A DNA stretch of 33,972 nt from Paenibacillus radicibacter (GTDB taxonomy: Bacteria; Bacillota; Bacilli; Paenibacillales; NBRC-103111). The translations under genes and the position numbers were made by a program. The stretch covers positions 1 through 33,972 of the forward strand of contig NZ_JANQBC010000019.1 in the NCBI RefSeq assembly GCF_024721995.1, written 5' to 3'. A model generated the notes under the pieces. The model was given only the letters and a program-made list of their open reading frames with translations. It made no database searches and was not told the origin of the DNA. Within the stretch, counting starts at the first letter, position 1, and each line of letters begins with the position of its first letter. Below, one piece after another: positions 18,158-26,717 of this stretch.

Positions 18158-19145
18158 TCAATTGTTGGTAAGAACGATTTTACCAGCTGTTTGAGATGTT
18201 TCAAGTAACTCATGAGCCCGCGCTGCTTCGCGCAACGGGATCCGCGCGGCGATGATCGGATTGATGCACCCCTCGGCAAGCAGATCCAACACGCGTGCTA
18301 AGTCCTCGCGAAACCATTCTGGCCGCTCCTTTCTTAGCATTGTAGAGGAATACAAATAGGCAGGATTGCCCTCGGGCGTTATTTTGTTAGCCGATAGGTT
18401 CGTCCAGTCGTTGACCCAATCGTTCGAACCATTCTACCCGAGAACCGACGTGTACCCGTAGCCGACGAAACGTCCTCCAGTGCTCAGCGTTTGGAATGAC
18501 CTCGCCCAGTTGCTTCCTCCGATCGGATCGAATACGGCGTCCACGCCTTCCGGAGCACGTTCACGAATGATTTGTACAAAATCCTCATTCCTGTAGTCGA
18601 TAGGCACCGCCCCATATCGGGTGACGACGTCGTGCTTTGCCGGAGAAGCGGTGCCAAACATTTCGACACCCGCAAGCCGACCAAGCTCGAGCAGCGCCGT
18701 GAATCAAAATGTGTTCCCCTTCAGAAACATTAGCGAGTCGATGTAGCATTTGATATGCAGTAACATAATTCAAAATGATTGCTACCGCTGCCGCAGCGTC
18801 AATCTGCATCGGTACCGGGTAAAGCTCATCCGGTTTCGCGTATACATAGGCCGAGTATCCGCCAGTACCGTTGTAAAAAACGGCAACTCTGTCCCCTTTC
18901 TGAACATGCAACACGTTTGCTCCAAGATCATCGACAATGCCAACTACATCGTATCCCGGAGTAAAAGGCGTCGGTGGTGAGCCGGGATATTTGCCCTCTC
19001 TTCGCATAATATCTGCAAGCGCTACTCCCGCACTCTGCATACGAACGCGAACCTCGTCCCGTTGCGGCAAACGCAGCGGCTCCTCCATAGTTTTTAACGT
19101 TTCCGGACCGCCATATTCGGATACAACCACGCGTATGTTCATCAT
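18158..19145 (-). pseudogene. Zinc-type quinone oxidoreductase pseudogene
   Basis: From ATG 19145 (GGAGAG seven bases upstream) the first frame covers the GroES-like domain (MNIRVVVSEYGGPETLKTME, then GYDVVGIVDDLGANV, then GDRVAVFYNGTGGYSAYV) to HILIHGAA. A frameshift near 18690 moves to MFGTASPAKHDVVTRYGAVP, IDYRNEDFVQIIRERAPEGV and DAVFDPIGGSNWARSF. A stop and shift near 18434 follow, then STMLRKERPEWFREDLARVL, GCINPIIAARIPLREAAR and AGKIVLTNN at 18158. Together the pieces make one full-length NADPH:quinone reductase of the medium-chain dehydrogenase superfamily with at least two lesions. Base composition is GC-richer than its surroundings, which suggests acquisition. Confidence 0.88.
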
Positions 19146-19318
19146 TCTGCATCTCTCCTCGATCAGTAATTGGTAGATGCATTGTATTTTACGTGTTAGA
19201 GCTGACTCTAAGTCAAGGTTTTTTCGCCGTCGGGGGGATGAGGTTGCCGATCTCGGATAGAGAGGTTTGTTTATTACGATTTAGTTATAGGCGTTCTTGC
19301 ATGAAAGTGCTCGATAGC

Positions 19319-19358
19319 GCAACGCGGCTACCGATCTATGCCGGCAGCCGCGTTTTAG
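19319..19358 (+). terminator. GC-rich hairpin terminator
   Basis: Stem AACGCGGCT (19321-19329) with AGCCGCGTT (19346-19354), then TTTAG on the plus strand. It lies just past the end of the anti-sigma gene, which is on the other strand, so its client is unclear. Confidence 0.5.
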
Positions 19359-19370
19359 TTATTTATTAAG

Positions 19371-19395
19371 CTATCGTGTCCCGTTAGTGCAACAA
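19371..19395 (-). repeat. Post-gene 25-bp element, copy 1
   Basis: On the minus strand it reads GTTGCACTAACGGGACACGA and then TAG, starting 12 bases after the anti-sigma gene's stop. It is a member of the family with consensus TTGAACTAACGGGAACGATA. Confidence 0.6.
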
Positions 19396-19406
19396 CCGCT
19401 TATCAT

Positions 19407-20597
19407 TTACGACTCATGATTCCAATTCCACAGTGTGACTTTACCGACCCGGATACTGGATACGGCAGGGTCATTTTTTAGCTTCAGAACTTCCTTGGTC
19501 GGTCCCGTTACGACGGCTCCATAAATATTCACCCCGTGTTTTTCAACATATGCTAGCGATTGCGTGATATCTACAGCATGGATCAGGCGATCCGCAAGTG
19601 ATTTATGTTGATCCAGAATACGAAGCGTTTTGATGAAATTATCGTTCCGTAATTGCCCAGAGCCGTATTGTTCAATGGCAGGATACCGGGTCGTGGATGT
19701 GCCCGAGGAAGAGAATAACCCTTTTCTAGGCGTCTCGCGATTAAGGATCTCCCCATCGTCTGGATGCCATACAGGCATACTCGGAAAACCAATCGGATCC
19801 CCTATTACACCACCAGGATCATGCCCCTCTGCATGGTCTCCATTGTCTACAGCGAACCATACAGGTTCCAGTTGCTTGCCTGTAAATTGCTGCAAAAATT
19901 CATCCGTTGTATACAATCTATTGTAGGACACATAAGCTTCCGTGACCGTCCTTTCGGGCAGCTTGTCGAGCCTGTTCCACTCCTGATCGCTGTTTAGTTC
20001 GCTGGACCCCGGAAATTGGAATATGGCGGATCGAACCGCTTCGTTATCTGACCAAGCGAAATCATATAGACGCAACCAGTTGAACAGAAAAGATCCCGAA
20101 AAATTGCCCACTTCCAGATATTCGTCTCCGACGCGTTTGGTCATTTTACTGTTAATATTCATGTTGAAATAGGCTCCGGTATTACTGCTGAGATGAACCG
20201 TTACATTCGGATAAGCTACTGCAAACGCTGATTCGACAACATCACGATTGACATCACCAAGATCCGGATCTCCCGTCGTGTAATAGAGGGAGGTTCCGAT
20301 CCCAGATACGATTGTGACGCCGATATACAGACAGACCAGCGTCAACGCCGTACCAACACGATTCCGCCATTTCCCTTTCCGAAGCAGTCGTGCTTCACGC
20401 TTATGCATTTTGGCTTCTCGCTCCGTCATTCTGCCTGACTCAGCCGTCAAGTTATCTTCTTCACCTTCCAACATTTCGTCAAAGTAGGCTTGGTAGATTT
20501 CCATCTTCTCCAGCTGTTGCTCCAGATCCGCCTGTTCTCCTTCTTTCAGTGTGCCGTTCTTGTAATCCTGAAGCTTCCGCTTGAAATCATCGGTCAT
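19407..20597 (-). CDS. Membrane anti-sigma factor (Sigma_reg_N/Sigma_reg_C type)
   Basis: 396 residues. An N-terminal cytosolic, charged helical segment (residues 1-80; QQLEKMEIYQAYFDEMLEG) is followed by one transmembrane helix at about 82-107 (ALTLVCLYIGVTIVSGIG). A large extracytoplasmic domain of about 290 residues ends in VSSIRVGKVTLWNWNHE. This is the layout of anti-sigma factors in the YhdL-like family (sigma factor regulator N- and C-terminal domains). Its ATG at 20597 overlaps the end of the ECF sigma gene by 11 bases, so the pair is translationally coupled. The anti-sigma gene is intact, whereas the sigma gene has a stop codon. Base composition is GC-richer than most of the window. 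Confidence 0.85.
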   Translation of the reverse strand: MTDDFKRKLQDYKNGTLKEGEQADLEQQLEKMEIYQAYFDEMLEGEEDNLTAESGRMTEREAKMHKREARLLRKGKWRNRVGTALTLVCLYIGVTIVSGIGTSLYYTTGDPDLGDVNRDVVESAFAVAYPNVTVHLSSNTGAYFNMNINSKMTKRVGDEYLEVGNFSGSFLFNWLRLYDFAWSDNEAVRSAIFQFPGSSELNSDQEWNRLDKLPERTVTEAYVSYNRLYTTDEFLQQFTGKQLEPVWFAVDNGDHAEGHDPGGVIGDPIGFPSMPVWHPDDGEILNRETPRKGLFSSSGTSTTRYPAIEQYGSGQLRNDNFIKTLRILDQHKSLADRLIHAVDITQSLAYVEKHGVNIYGAVVTGPTKEVLKLKNDPAVSSIRVGKVTLWNWNHES

Positions 20598-21099
20598 CCT
20601 GATCGTTCCTTTCCTTTGTCTTCCTTAGCTGCTGCCTTGCCCGAAATAGTAAAACTTTAAAATGCGACAAGGTAATCCCCATAACATGTGCACTTTCCTG
20701 ATATGATAGCTGGTGCAAATCGTATAATACCAATGCCTGCTTCTGCAGTTCGGGCAGCTGTACAATCCACACCATTAAGGCGTCATGATCCTCTTTTTGC
20801 AAAAGAACCGATTCCGGCCCCTTCCGATCATCATCGGACAGCAGATGGAAAAATTCATCGGATAATGTGGTGCTACGCTTCTCTTTTCGTTTCATATCGA
20901 TAAATGCATTGTAGGCCACGCGGAAAAGCCAAGGCTTAACCTTTTCGTCCTTGTAATTCTCCAGATGCAGATAGGCACGGTAAAAGGTCTCCTATACCAA
21001 ATCCTCTGCGGTACCATCATCTCCGCACAGGGTTCGTAAATATCGGTTTAGGTCCGGCATATATTTCCGGTACACACTTTCCAGTGTGCTATGCTTCAT
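20587..21099 (-). pseudogene. ECF sigma factor gene with an amber stop
   Basis: Starting from ATG 21099 (GAGGGG seven bases upstream; another ATG at 21102) the frame reads MKHSTLESVYRKYMPDLNRY and LRTLCGDDGTAEDLV, then TAG at 20994-20992, then ETFYRAYLHLENYKDEK. The motif is normally EDLVQETF, so a CAG to TAG change is the simplest explanation. After the stop the frame is intact through region 2 (KPWLFRVAYNAFIDMKR) and region 4 (QLPELQKQALVLYDL, then LSYQESAHVMGITLSHFKVL). A restart at 20919 would lack most of region 2, so the product would probably not bind the -10 element. A suppressor tRNA could allow read-through. Confidence 0.85.
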
Positions 21100-21221
21100 C
21101 ATGTATCCCCTCAACATAACCACGTTTCAATAACGGAAAGGTTACAGCCCTTCGGAAAATAGTTACAGCCTTCATGTTACCTCCTTCTATCAAATCCTGC
21201 GAGTCCCCTCCAGTAGAACGC

Positions 21222-21252
21222 AAAAAAGGACCCCTCGATGGGTTCCTTTATA
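21222..21252 (-). terminator. Intrinsic terminator
   Basis: A stem of about nine pairs (AAAGGACCC with GGGTTCCTTT, one T bulged) is followed on the minus strand by TTTTTT. It separates the minus-strand aminopeptidase fragment from the sigma/anti-sigma operon. Confidence 0.65.
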
Positions 21253-21561
21253 ATCTAGCTTAAATAGCGTATATCCACTGTTCTGTCGCTGCCGATGCTT
21301 CTATCGCTACGATCCCATGTCATATAACGTCTTATTCACTAACTTCGTAAATAATTCCATGTGTAGGATATTTGCGAATCTTTTGAGCTATCGTTCCCAG
21401 TTAGTTCAATACTTGTTTCGAAATTGAAATTGTATATCTTGACTTAGAACACTAACAAATTTTACCAACAATGATTTTCCATACCATAAGTTCGACGTGG
21501 CCTCATAGCGATTGATTTTGCTTTATTGATTATCGAAGCTCGTTCGACCCATTCAGAATCC
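21253..21561. other. Intergenic region with a post-gene element and coding debris
   Basis: It holds a copy of the 25-bp post-gene element at 21388-21411. Between about 21475 and 21600 a minus-strand frame reads IAPTFSDEDSEWVERASIIN and later MRPRRTYGMENHCW, which looks like protein debris but was not recognised. Confidence 0.35.
21388..21411 (-). repeat. Post-gene 25-bp element, copy 2
   Basis: On the minus strand it reads TATTGAACTAACTGGGAACG then ATAG, about 150 bases after the end of the aminopeptidase fragment. Confidence 0.55.
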
Positions 21562-21864
21562 TCATCTGAAAACGTCGGTGCAATTATTGTAATTGTTGAA
21601 TATCCAGACGTTCAATTCATTTTCAACTACTGAATTTGGGAAAACTTCTAAAAATTCGTCTTCTAGATATCGCACTCGATCCTTTTCAATTTCAGAATCT
21701 CGTATATCAAGGGAGACAAATTGTGCCCCACTCTTATAGGCTTCTTTTGAGATTTCACGTACTAAAGGCAAATGTTCAGGAGAAAAATTGATCTTGATTA
21801 AATCTCCCTTTTCAACTGTTACCCCAATATTCACAATTATTTTTGCATAATTATTTATATACAT
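21562..21864 (-). pseudogene. M29 aminopeptidase N-terminal fragment
   Basis: 100 residues from ATG 21864 (AGGAG 12 bases upstream). NNYAKIIVNIGVTVEKGDLI, then REISKEAYKSGAQFVSLDIR, then LEDEFLEVFP match the N-terminal domain of thermophilic metalloproteases (family M29, aminopeptidase II type), which are about 410 residues long. Similarity ends after about residue 80, and the metal-binding and catalytic part is absent. Less than 100 bases upstream begin recombinase sequences on the other strand, so element activity may have caused the damage. Confidence 0.65.
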
Positions 21865-22035
21865 AAACTGCCACTGCTCCTTTAGTTTAATATCACAGTT
21901 TCTTGTTTTTCTATAAACTTGTAAACCGCGTCTCAATCTATTTCACAAGCCAATGCACTAATCAAAAGCTCTACGGTTAATTTAGAAGTAAAATATTTTT
22001 GGTATCACGAGCTATTTTATGCTGAGAGGGCTCTC

Positions 22036-23829
22036 GTGACTATTTTTGTGGGACAATGCTGGAGCGTTCTTACAAAATTCCTAAATGAGAAGTACCCTAC
22101 TCTATTCTCCCTGCTTGACTTAGACATTGATAAGGCAGAGCGTGAATGGCTATTTTGGTTGCGTGATCAGAAATACAAGACACAAGAGATTCAGAAACAT
22201 GCATTTCGTACTGAAGTCACACGAAAAACACATTTAGTGGGCTATTTGCGATTGTTGCTTTCAAAGTTCTTGCAATTAACAGACACCCGTGAAGAATGGG
22301 AAAAAGATCGTTGGGATGTAAGGATACTGCATGATAATTATGGGATTCACTATAACAAGAGTAATTCTGCTCACTATCTCGATTTCACGAAGATCGAAAG
22401 TTTTAATTTGCGTCTGCAGATTAAAAAGTACATTAAACTACGTCTACTGAGTAAACACAACTTTACTTGGGCCTCAGCAATAGCTTATATGAGTTTTTTA
22501 CCAAATTTTCTTTCTTGTGTGTCTACAATGGAACCCAATTGGAACGATTTAAAAGGCTTAAAACGCAATCACATGGAGAGATACATTCAATGGTTACATG
22601 AGTATGCCAAGGGAAGTATAAAGCACAGAAATACACATCCTGAACGTTACATTAACAAAGGAGTTTTAATTGTTGGCAAGTTTCTGGAGGATCTTCACCG
22701 TTACGAATATGACATTGCTCCTGAAACACCTATACAAAAGCTCCTGTTTCCAGAGGATAAACCCAAGCTTCGAAAAAAGTCTATTGACCAAATTGACTAC
22801 ATTCCAGATTATGTTTTAGAGCAATTATTCACCCATATTAATGATTTGCCCAAAGATGTAACTCCAATAGTGTGGGTTGCCTTTAAAACAGGGCTGCGCA
22901 TTTCCGATGTACTAGGCTTAACTTCGAACTGCTTAGTAAAACTTAACGGCAAATACTCCATTGTAACCGATATTGAAAAGACTTATGTTCAAGGTCATCG
23001 AATTCCCATTGACGAACAGTTGGCGGATATTCTTTCAGTTCTCATTCAACATTCAAAAGAAAGAAGCAATCAAGATAATAATCCAGAAGGATTAATTTTT
23101 GTTCGTTATCGTGGCGCTCGCAAAGGAAGGCCATTCGACCAGCATTGGCTTCTGAGACAATTAAATGAACTGGCTATGAAAAAGAATATCACCGATGAAA
23201 ATGGGAATGTATTTCACTTTAAAACCCATCAGTTTAGACATACTTATGCAGTTAAGATGCTAAATGGAGGAGCGGACATTCTGACTGTCCAAGAGTTGTT
23301 AGCCCATGCTTCTCCTGAAATGACCTTGCGGTATGCAAAGTTGTTGGACGATACGAAAAGAAAGGCTTTTGAAACTGTAATTACTCAAGGTGTTTTTAGC
23401 TTTGACCTTAACGATGATGTTCAAGAAATTAAAGTTGGAGAAGACATTCCTGCGGAGATCTTACATGCGTTATGGCAAGACCATAAGTTGAATGCAATGG
23501 ATAACCCTTATGGGACATGTCACGCTCGTTTGAAAGGAGAATGCCCTCACATGGAGGCACCACCTTGCTTAACATGTAATGGAGGAAGCCCATGTAAAGA
23601 TTTAGCCATAGGCTTTTCTGAACTGGATGTAGAGAAATATGAACTGCATATTAAAACCACATCCAAGGCGATTGAGGTATCAAAACAACATGGTCGTGAA
23701 GATATAGCGGAGAAGCATGAGAAAAATCTACTGCGTTATCAGGGGATTCTAACTAACCTTCAAGAAGGCAACATCATTTTCGGTAGACAAGACCGTGTAA
23801 AAAGAAAGGTGAGTGCTGGAAATGGCTAA
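22036..23829 (+). CDS. tnpB: Tn554 TnpB-type tyrosine recombinase
   Basis: 597 residues from GTG 22036 (GAGAGGG five bases upstream). The catalytic set is complete: Arg288 (KTGLRIS), His398 and Arg401 (HQFRH), His424 (LLAHAS), Tyr433 (LRYAKL). A C-terminal Cys/His cluster of zinc-binding type (CHARLKGECPH, then CLTCNGGSPC) and a coiled coil follow, as in TnpB of Tn554-family transposons. The frame is open and protein-like for about 35 further codons before the GTG (VNLEVKYFWYHELFYAERAL), but no start codon is there, so the native N-terminus seems lost. Tn554 needs TnpA, TnpB and TnpC; no tnpA lies upstream. The catalytic domain is intact, so activity is possible but transposition is doubtful. 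Confidence 0.9.
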   Translation: MTIFVGQCWSVLTKFLNEKYPTLFSLLDLDIDKAEREWLFWLRDQKYKTQEIQKHAFRTEVTRKTHLVGYLRLLLSKFLQLTDTREEWEKDRWDVRILHDNYGIHYNKSNSAHYLDFTKIESFNLRLQIKKYIKLRLLSKHNFTWASAIAYMSFLPNFLSCVSTMEPNWNDLKGLKRNHMERYIQWLHEYAKGSIKHRNTHPERYINKGVLIVGKFLEDLHRYEYDIAPETPIQKLLFPEDKPKLRKKSIDQIDYIPDYVLEQLFTHINDLPKDVTPIVWVAFKTGLRISDVLGLTSNCLVKLNGKYSIVTDIEKTYVQGHRIPIDEQLADILSVLIQHSKERSNQDNNPEGLIFVRYRGARKGRPFDQHWLLRQLNELAMKKNITDENGNVFHFKTHQFRHTYAVKMLNGGADILTVQELLAHASPEMTLRYAKLLDDTKRKAFETVITQGVFSFDLNDDVQEIKVGEDIPAEILHALWQDHKLNAMDNPYGTCHARLKGECPHMEAPPCLTCNGGSPCKDLAIGFSELDVEKYELHIKTTSKAIEVSKQHGREDIAEKHEKNLLRYQGILTNLQEGNIIFGRQDRVKRKVSAGNG

Positions 23830-24202
23830 TTATGACCGTACAGCCCATCTGAAGAGCATCCATGCCCAACGGAAGGCAAGCACCTTAGAGAAGGTAGATC
23901 AGGCGATTAAACGCCTCTTACGAGTGAACAAGAGCATCAATTTCAATAGCGTATCAGAAGAATCGGGTGTCTCGAAAGCGAGTTTATATAACCATTCAGA
24001 TATCCGCGAGAGGATCGAATCCTTACGCCGTCAACAATCACAAGCACCTACTCCAAAGCAAGTAAAGCGTGAGATGAATGATGCGAATAAGGATGTACTC
24101 ATCGAAACGTTAAAACGCAAAATCAAAGCACTGGAGAACGAGAACAAAGGATTACGAGAAGAAATGAAAAAGGCTTATGCTCAGATTTATGAAAAATTTT
24201 AG
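23822..24202 (+). CDS. tnpC: TnpC-like accessory protein (DUF6262)
   Basis: 126 residues from ATG 23822, overlapping the recombinase stop by eight bases. The N-terminal half is a TetR/HTH-like motif (IKRLLRVNKSINFNSVSEES, then GVSKASLYNHSDIRERI). The C-terminal half is a coiled coil (IETLKRKIKALENENKGLRE). This is the standard third gene of Tn554-type elements, thought to help set orientation or efficiency of transposition. It is related in type to the gene at 4317-4790 but has a different sequence, so at least two such elements entered the region. Confidence 0.8.
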   Translation: MANYDRTAHLKSIHAQRKASTLEKVDQAIKRLLRVNKSINFNSVSEESGVSKASLYNHSDIRERIESLRRQQSQAPTPKQVKREMNDANKDVLIETLKRKIKALENENKGLREEMKKAYAQIYEKF

Positions 24203-24211
24203 TTGCACTTC

Positions 24212-24230
24212 ATTGAGCTAACGGGTAGTT
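24212..24230 (+). repeat. Post-gene element, copy 3 (short)
   Basis: ATTGAGCTAACGGGTAGTT starts ten bases after the tnpC stop. It lacks the AACGAT part of the consensus. Confidence 0.5.
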
Positions 24231-24303
24231 TTCTTTAATAAGTCAAGAATCGTCAATGGTAAAATTAGCTCCTGAGGATTGTGATATTTGGAGGTCTATA
24301 ATC

Positions 24304-24456
24304 ATGAGATTAAGTTGTGAATCAATCATGTTACAACTGCCTGATACAGGGTATATTGACGCAAAGTTAAAGGGGATGTCCTACGACCATCAAAAGACCC
24401 TGCAGGATTGTGCACTAAATGTCGGGAAGGGAAATACCTTCTCTGCTATGCTTTGA
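24304..24456 (+). CDS. Possible 50-residue protein
   Basis: ATG 24304 is preceded by TTTGGAGG at nine bases, a good site. The product (MRLSCESIMLQLPDTGYIDA, then LKGMSYDHQKTLQDC) was not recognised. It ends 22 bases before the AraC-family gene, which has its own strong ribosome-binding site. It may be a leader peptide or the remains of a larger protein. Confidence 0.35.
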   Translation: MRLSCESIMLQLPDTGYIDAKLKGMSYDHQKTLQDCALNVGKGNTFSAML

Positions 24457-24478
24457 GTAACGAGGGGAGGCGATAATC

Positions 24479-25351
24479 ATGGATATGCTGGCGCAACTGA
24501 ACAAATCTTTAAGCTATATTGAGGAGAATCTTACTGATCGTGTGGACTATCAGGAGGCAGCGAAAATTGCCTGCTGTTCGGAATATCATTTTTCACGGAT
24601 GTTCTCATTCCTTGCAGGCATTACTCTGTCGGAATACATCCGCCGAAGACGCCTAACTTTGGCAGCACTTGAGCTAAGCCACAGTGACATCAAGATCATC
24701 GATGCTGCGATGAAATACGGATATACCTCGCCGGATTCCTTTACTAGGGCTTTCCAAAGCATGCATGGGATTACTCCCTCGGAAGCCCGGATCCATGGAC
24801 AGTCCCTCAAAGCCTTCCCGCGGATGACGTTTCAACTAACTATCAAAGGAGGAAGTGAAATGAACTACCGAATTGAAGACAAAGAGGCTTTTCGCATAGT
24901 GGGGATCAAAAAAAGAGTGCCAATAGTATTTCAGGGGGTGAATCCGGAGATTGCATCGATGTTTGAAGGACTTACACCAGAAATGATTGATAAGATTAAG
25001 GGCTTTTCGAATGTTCAGCCTTCAGGACTAATCAGTGCTTCCACGAATTTCAGTGAAGGGCGGATGGAGGAGAAAGGAGAGCTTGATCATTACATCGGGG
25101 CGGCCACAACGAATGAAGCACGAGATGGCTTCGCCCAGCTGGAGGTGCCAGCCTCTACATGGGCTGTATTCACCGCCGTTGGCCCTTTTCCGAGTGCGCT
25201 TCAAGAGATCTGGGGACGCATTTATTCCGAATGGTTTCCGTCTTCGGAATATGAGCTATGCGAAGGGCCTGAAATGCTCTGGAATGAGCAGAAAGATGTA
25301 GCATCGCCGCAATTTAAAAGCGAAATATGGATACCCATTAAAAAGAAATAA
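24479..25351 (+). CDS. AraC-family regulator with GyrI-like effector domain
   Basis: 290 residues (GGGGAGG eight bases before ATG). Residues about 8-108 form the two helix-turn-helix motifs of AraC/XylS ([20 protein letters not shown], then [20 protein letters not shown]). A linker with [20 protein letters not shown] is followed by a GyrI-like small-molecule-binding domain from about 125 to the end ([20 protein letters not shown], then [11 protein letters not shown]). This Rob/SoxS-like architecture senses small hydrophobic or cationic compounds and activates stress or efflux genes. The adjacent TetR/ABC efflux locus is a possible target, but no binding site was identified. Confidence 0.92.
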   Translation: MDMLAQLNKSLSYIEENLTDRVDYQEAAKIACCSEYHFSRMFSFLAGITLSEYIRRRRLTLAALELSHSDIKIIDAAMKYGYTSPDSFTRAFQSMHGITPSEARIHGQSLKAFPRMTFQLTIKGGSEMNYRIEDKEAFRIVGIKKRVPIVFQGVNPEIASMFEGLTPEMIDKIKGFSNVQPSGLISASTNFSEGRMEEKGELDHYIGAATTNEARDGFAQLEVPASTWAVFTAVGPFPSALQEIWGRIYSEWFPSSEYELCEGPEMLWNEQKDVASPQFKSEIWIPIKKK

Positions 25352-25360
25352 GCAGCGTTT

Positions 25361-25385
25361 GTTGAAGTAACGGGGAACGATAGTT
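25361..25385 (+). repeat. Post-gene 25-bp element, copy 4
   Basis: It starts ten bases after the AraC stop and reads GTTGAAGTAACGGGGAACGA and then TAGTT. It is among the copies closest to the consensus and lies just before the terminator. Confidence 0.65.
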
Positions 25386-25390
25386 AAACA

Positions 25391-25440
25391 TAAAGGGTTC
25401 CACATATTAGTCATGCATAATATGTAGAACCCTTTATTTT
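25391..25440 (+). terminator. Terminator of the AraC gene
   Basis: A long stem (AAAGGGTTCCACATATTA with TAATATGTAGAACCCTTT, 17 of 18 pairs), an eight-base loop, then ATTTTATTT on the plus strand. Confidence 0.85.
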
Positions 25441-25930
25441 ATTTGATTTCCTTAAGTTTAGGTCTTGATAGTTTCTAGTCTAATGGTTTATTTACTTTTA
25501 ACAACAGAAATGGAATACATTTTAGTAAGCTAGTTGAAGTAAGTAACTCCACTTTAACTCTCCAGTTCGTGGGTTCGGACGAACCGTGAAGATGATATTT
25601 TTCACCCACCCATAACATCCTCCTAGACTAAACTAGGATTAGTTATATCCAACGAGCCATCACCATAAACAACCTGTCTCTGTATACCCGTCTTTGCGCT
25701 ACTTTAATGTTATAGAAAACAAACAATAAACATGGTGCGCCCCCCACTTGCTGCTCGCGTTAACTGTGCCCCATACAGTAGCACCTCTTCCACTTCCTCA
25801 TCGTCTAGATACTGCACTTTTTATATCTCAAAATCCTTGCCTATCAAGTACTCTGGATTATGCAATATGCTCAATTAATATTTTCATAACCTTTGCTTTT
25901 TCACATTACCTTTTATGAATAATTTACACC
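25441..25930. other. Intergenic region with unidentified coding debris
   Basis: No intact gene. On the minus strand between about 25870 and 25715 a frame reads EYLIGKDFEI, stop, KVQYLDDEEVEEVLLYGAQL, then a stop, which looks like a decayed small gene of unknown family. A stem at about 25566-25585 (GTTCGT/ACGAAC) resembles a T-arm but no tRNA fold surrounds it. Confidence 0.35.
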
Positions 25931-25948
25931 ATCTCAGTAAAGAACTAA

Positions 25949-26028
25949 TGACATCGTGTCACATATTATGTTGACAAATGACACTGTGTCATATATGATC
26001 AATTCAGCACCGATGTGACACAGTGTCA
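25949..26028 (+). promoter_or_regulatory. TetR-regulated promoter with three operators
   Basis: TTGACA (25971-25976) and TATGAT (25994-25999) are spaced by 17 bases. Three near-identical 13-bp palindromes lie at 25949-25961 (TGACATCGTGTCA), 25979-25991 (TGACACTGTGTCA, inside the spacer) and 26016-26028 (TGACACAGTGTCA, just after the start site). This is a textbook layout for repression by the TetR protein encoded next. Confidence 0.85.
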
Positions 26029-26093
26029 TTTGTAATTAGATTATGATTCAGAATAACACAACACCATACCAGCAGTTGATAGGAGGAAAACCA

Positions 26094-26717
26094 ATGCCTA
26101 AACAAACCTTTTTCAATTTATCCGATGATAAACGGCAAATTTTAATAGATGCGATGATGAAAGAATTCTCAAGAGTTCCATTACATGAAGCATCCGTTGC
26201 TAATATTGTAAAAGCCGCCGGTATCCCGAGAGGCAGTTTCTACCAATACTTTGAAGAAAAAGATGAGGCTTATTATTTTTTATTAGAACAACATTCAAAA
26301 GAAAATCAGGAGACCTTTATTTCAAACCTAATAAGATTTGAAGGTGATATATTTATTACATTTATAGAAATGTTCAAAGGTATGCTGAAAAGATTTCAAG
26401 ACAAAGAAGACCGCAACTTTTTTAGAAATACTTTTTTAAATATGAATTATAAGACAGAAAACACATTTACCCAAAAATTCAATGAAGGAAGCTATAATGA
26501 AAATTTTTCTCAAATTGGCAATTTAATTAATAAGGACAAGTTGAATATTGAAAGCGATAAAGAATTATTTCATATGTTAAGAATCATCATGGCGGTTACT
26601 TTTCAAAATCTTATTCAAAATTTTACGAAGGAATTACTTTTTGAAGAAGCAACCAGAAATTATGTTTTAGATCTTAATTTACTAAAAAAAGGTTTTTGTA
26701 AGGAGGAATGTCAATGA
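26094..26717 (+). CDS. TetR-family repressor of the ABC efflux operon
   Basis: 207 residues from ATG 26094 (AGGAGG eight bases upstream). An in-frame ATG at 26043 is rejected because it overlaps the untranslated leader. The N-terminal helix-turn-helix (VANIVKAAGIPRGSFYQYFE) and the helical ligand-binding body are typical of TetR. Three palindromic operators upstream point to autorepression and control of the following transporters. The stop overlaps the start of the next gene as ATGA. The inducer is unknown, presumably a substrate of the pumps. Confidence 0.92.
   Translation: MPKQTFFNLSDDKRQILIDAMMKEFSRVPLHEASVANIVKAAGIPRGSFYQYFEEKDEAYYFLLEQHSKENQETFISNLIRFEGDIFITFIEMFKGMLKRFQDKEDRNFFRNTFLNMNYKTENTFTQKFNEGSYNENFSQIGNLINKDKLNIESDKELFHMLRIIMAVTFQNLIQNFTKELLFEEATRNYVLDLNLLKKGFCKEECQ

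Noticed and set aside
25560-25600. Possible tRNA T-arm (GTTCGT...ACGAAC)
   Set aside because: No acceptor stem, anticodon arm or CCA-side pairing can be drawn around it.
26043-26093. Upstream ATG for the TetR gene
   Set aside because: It has no ribosome-binding site, whereas the ATG at 26094 has AGGAGG at proper distance.
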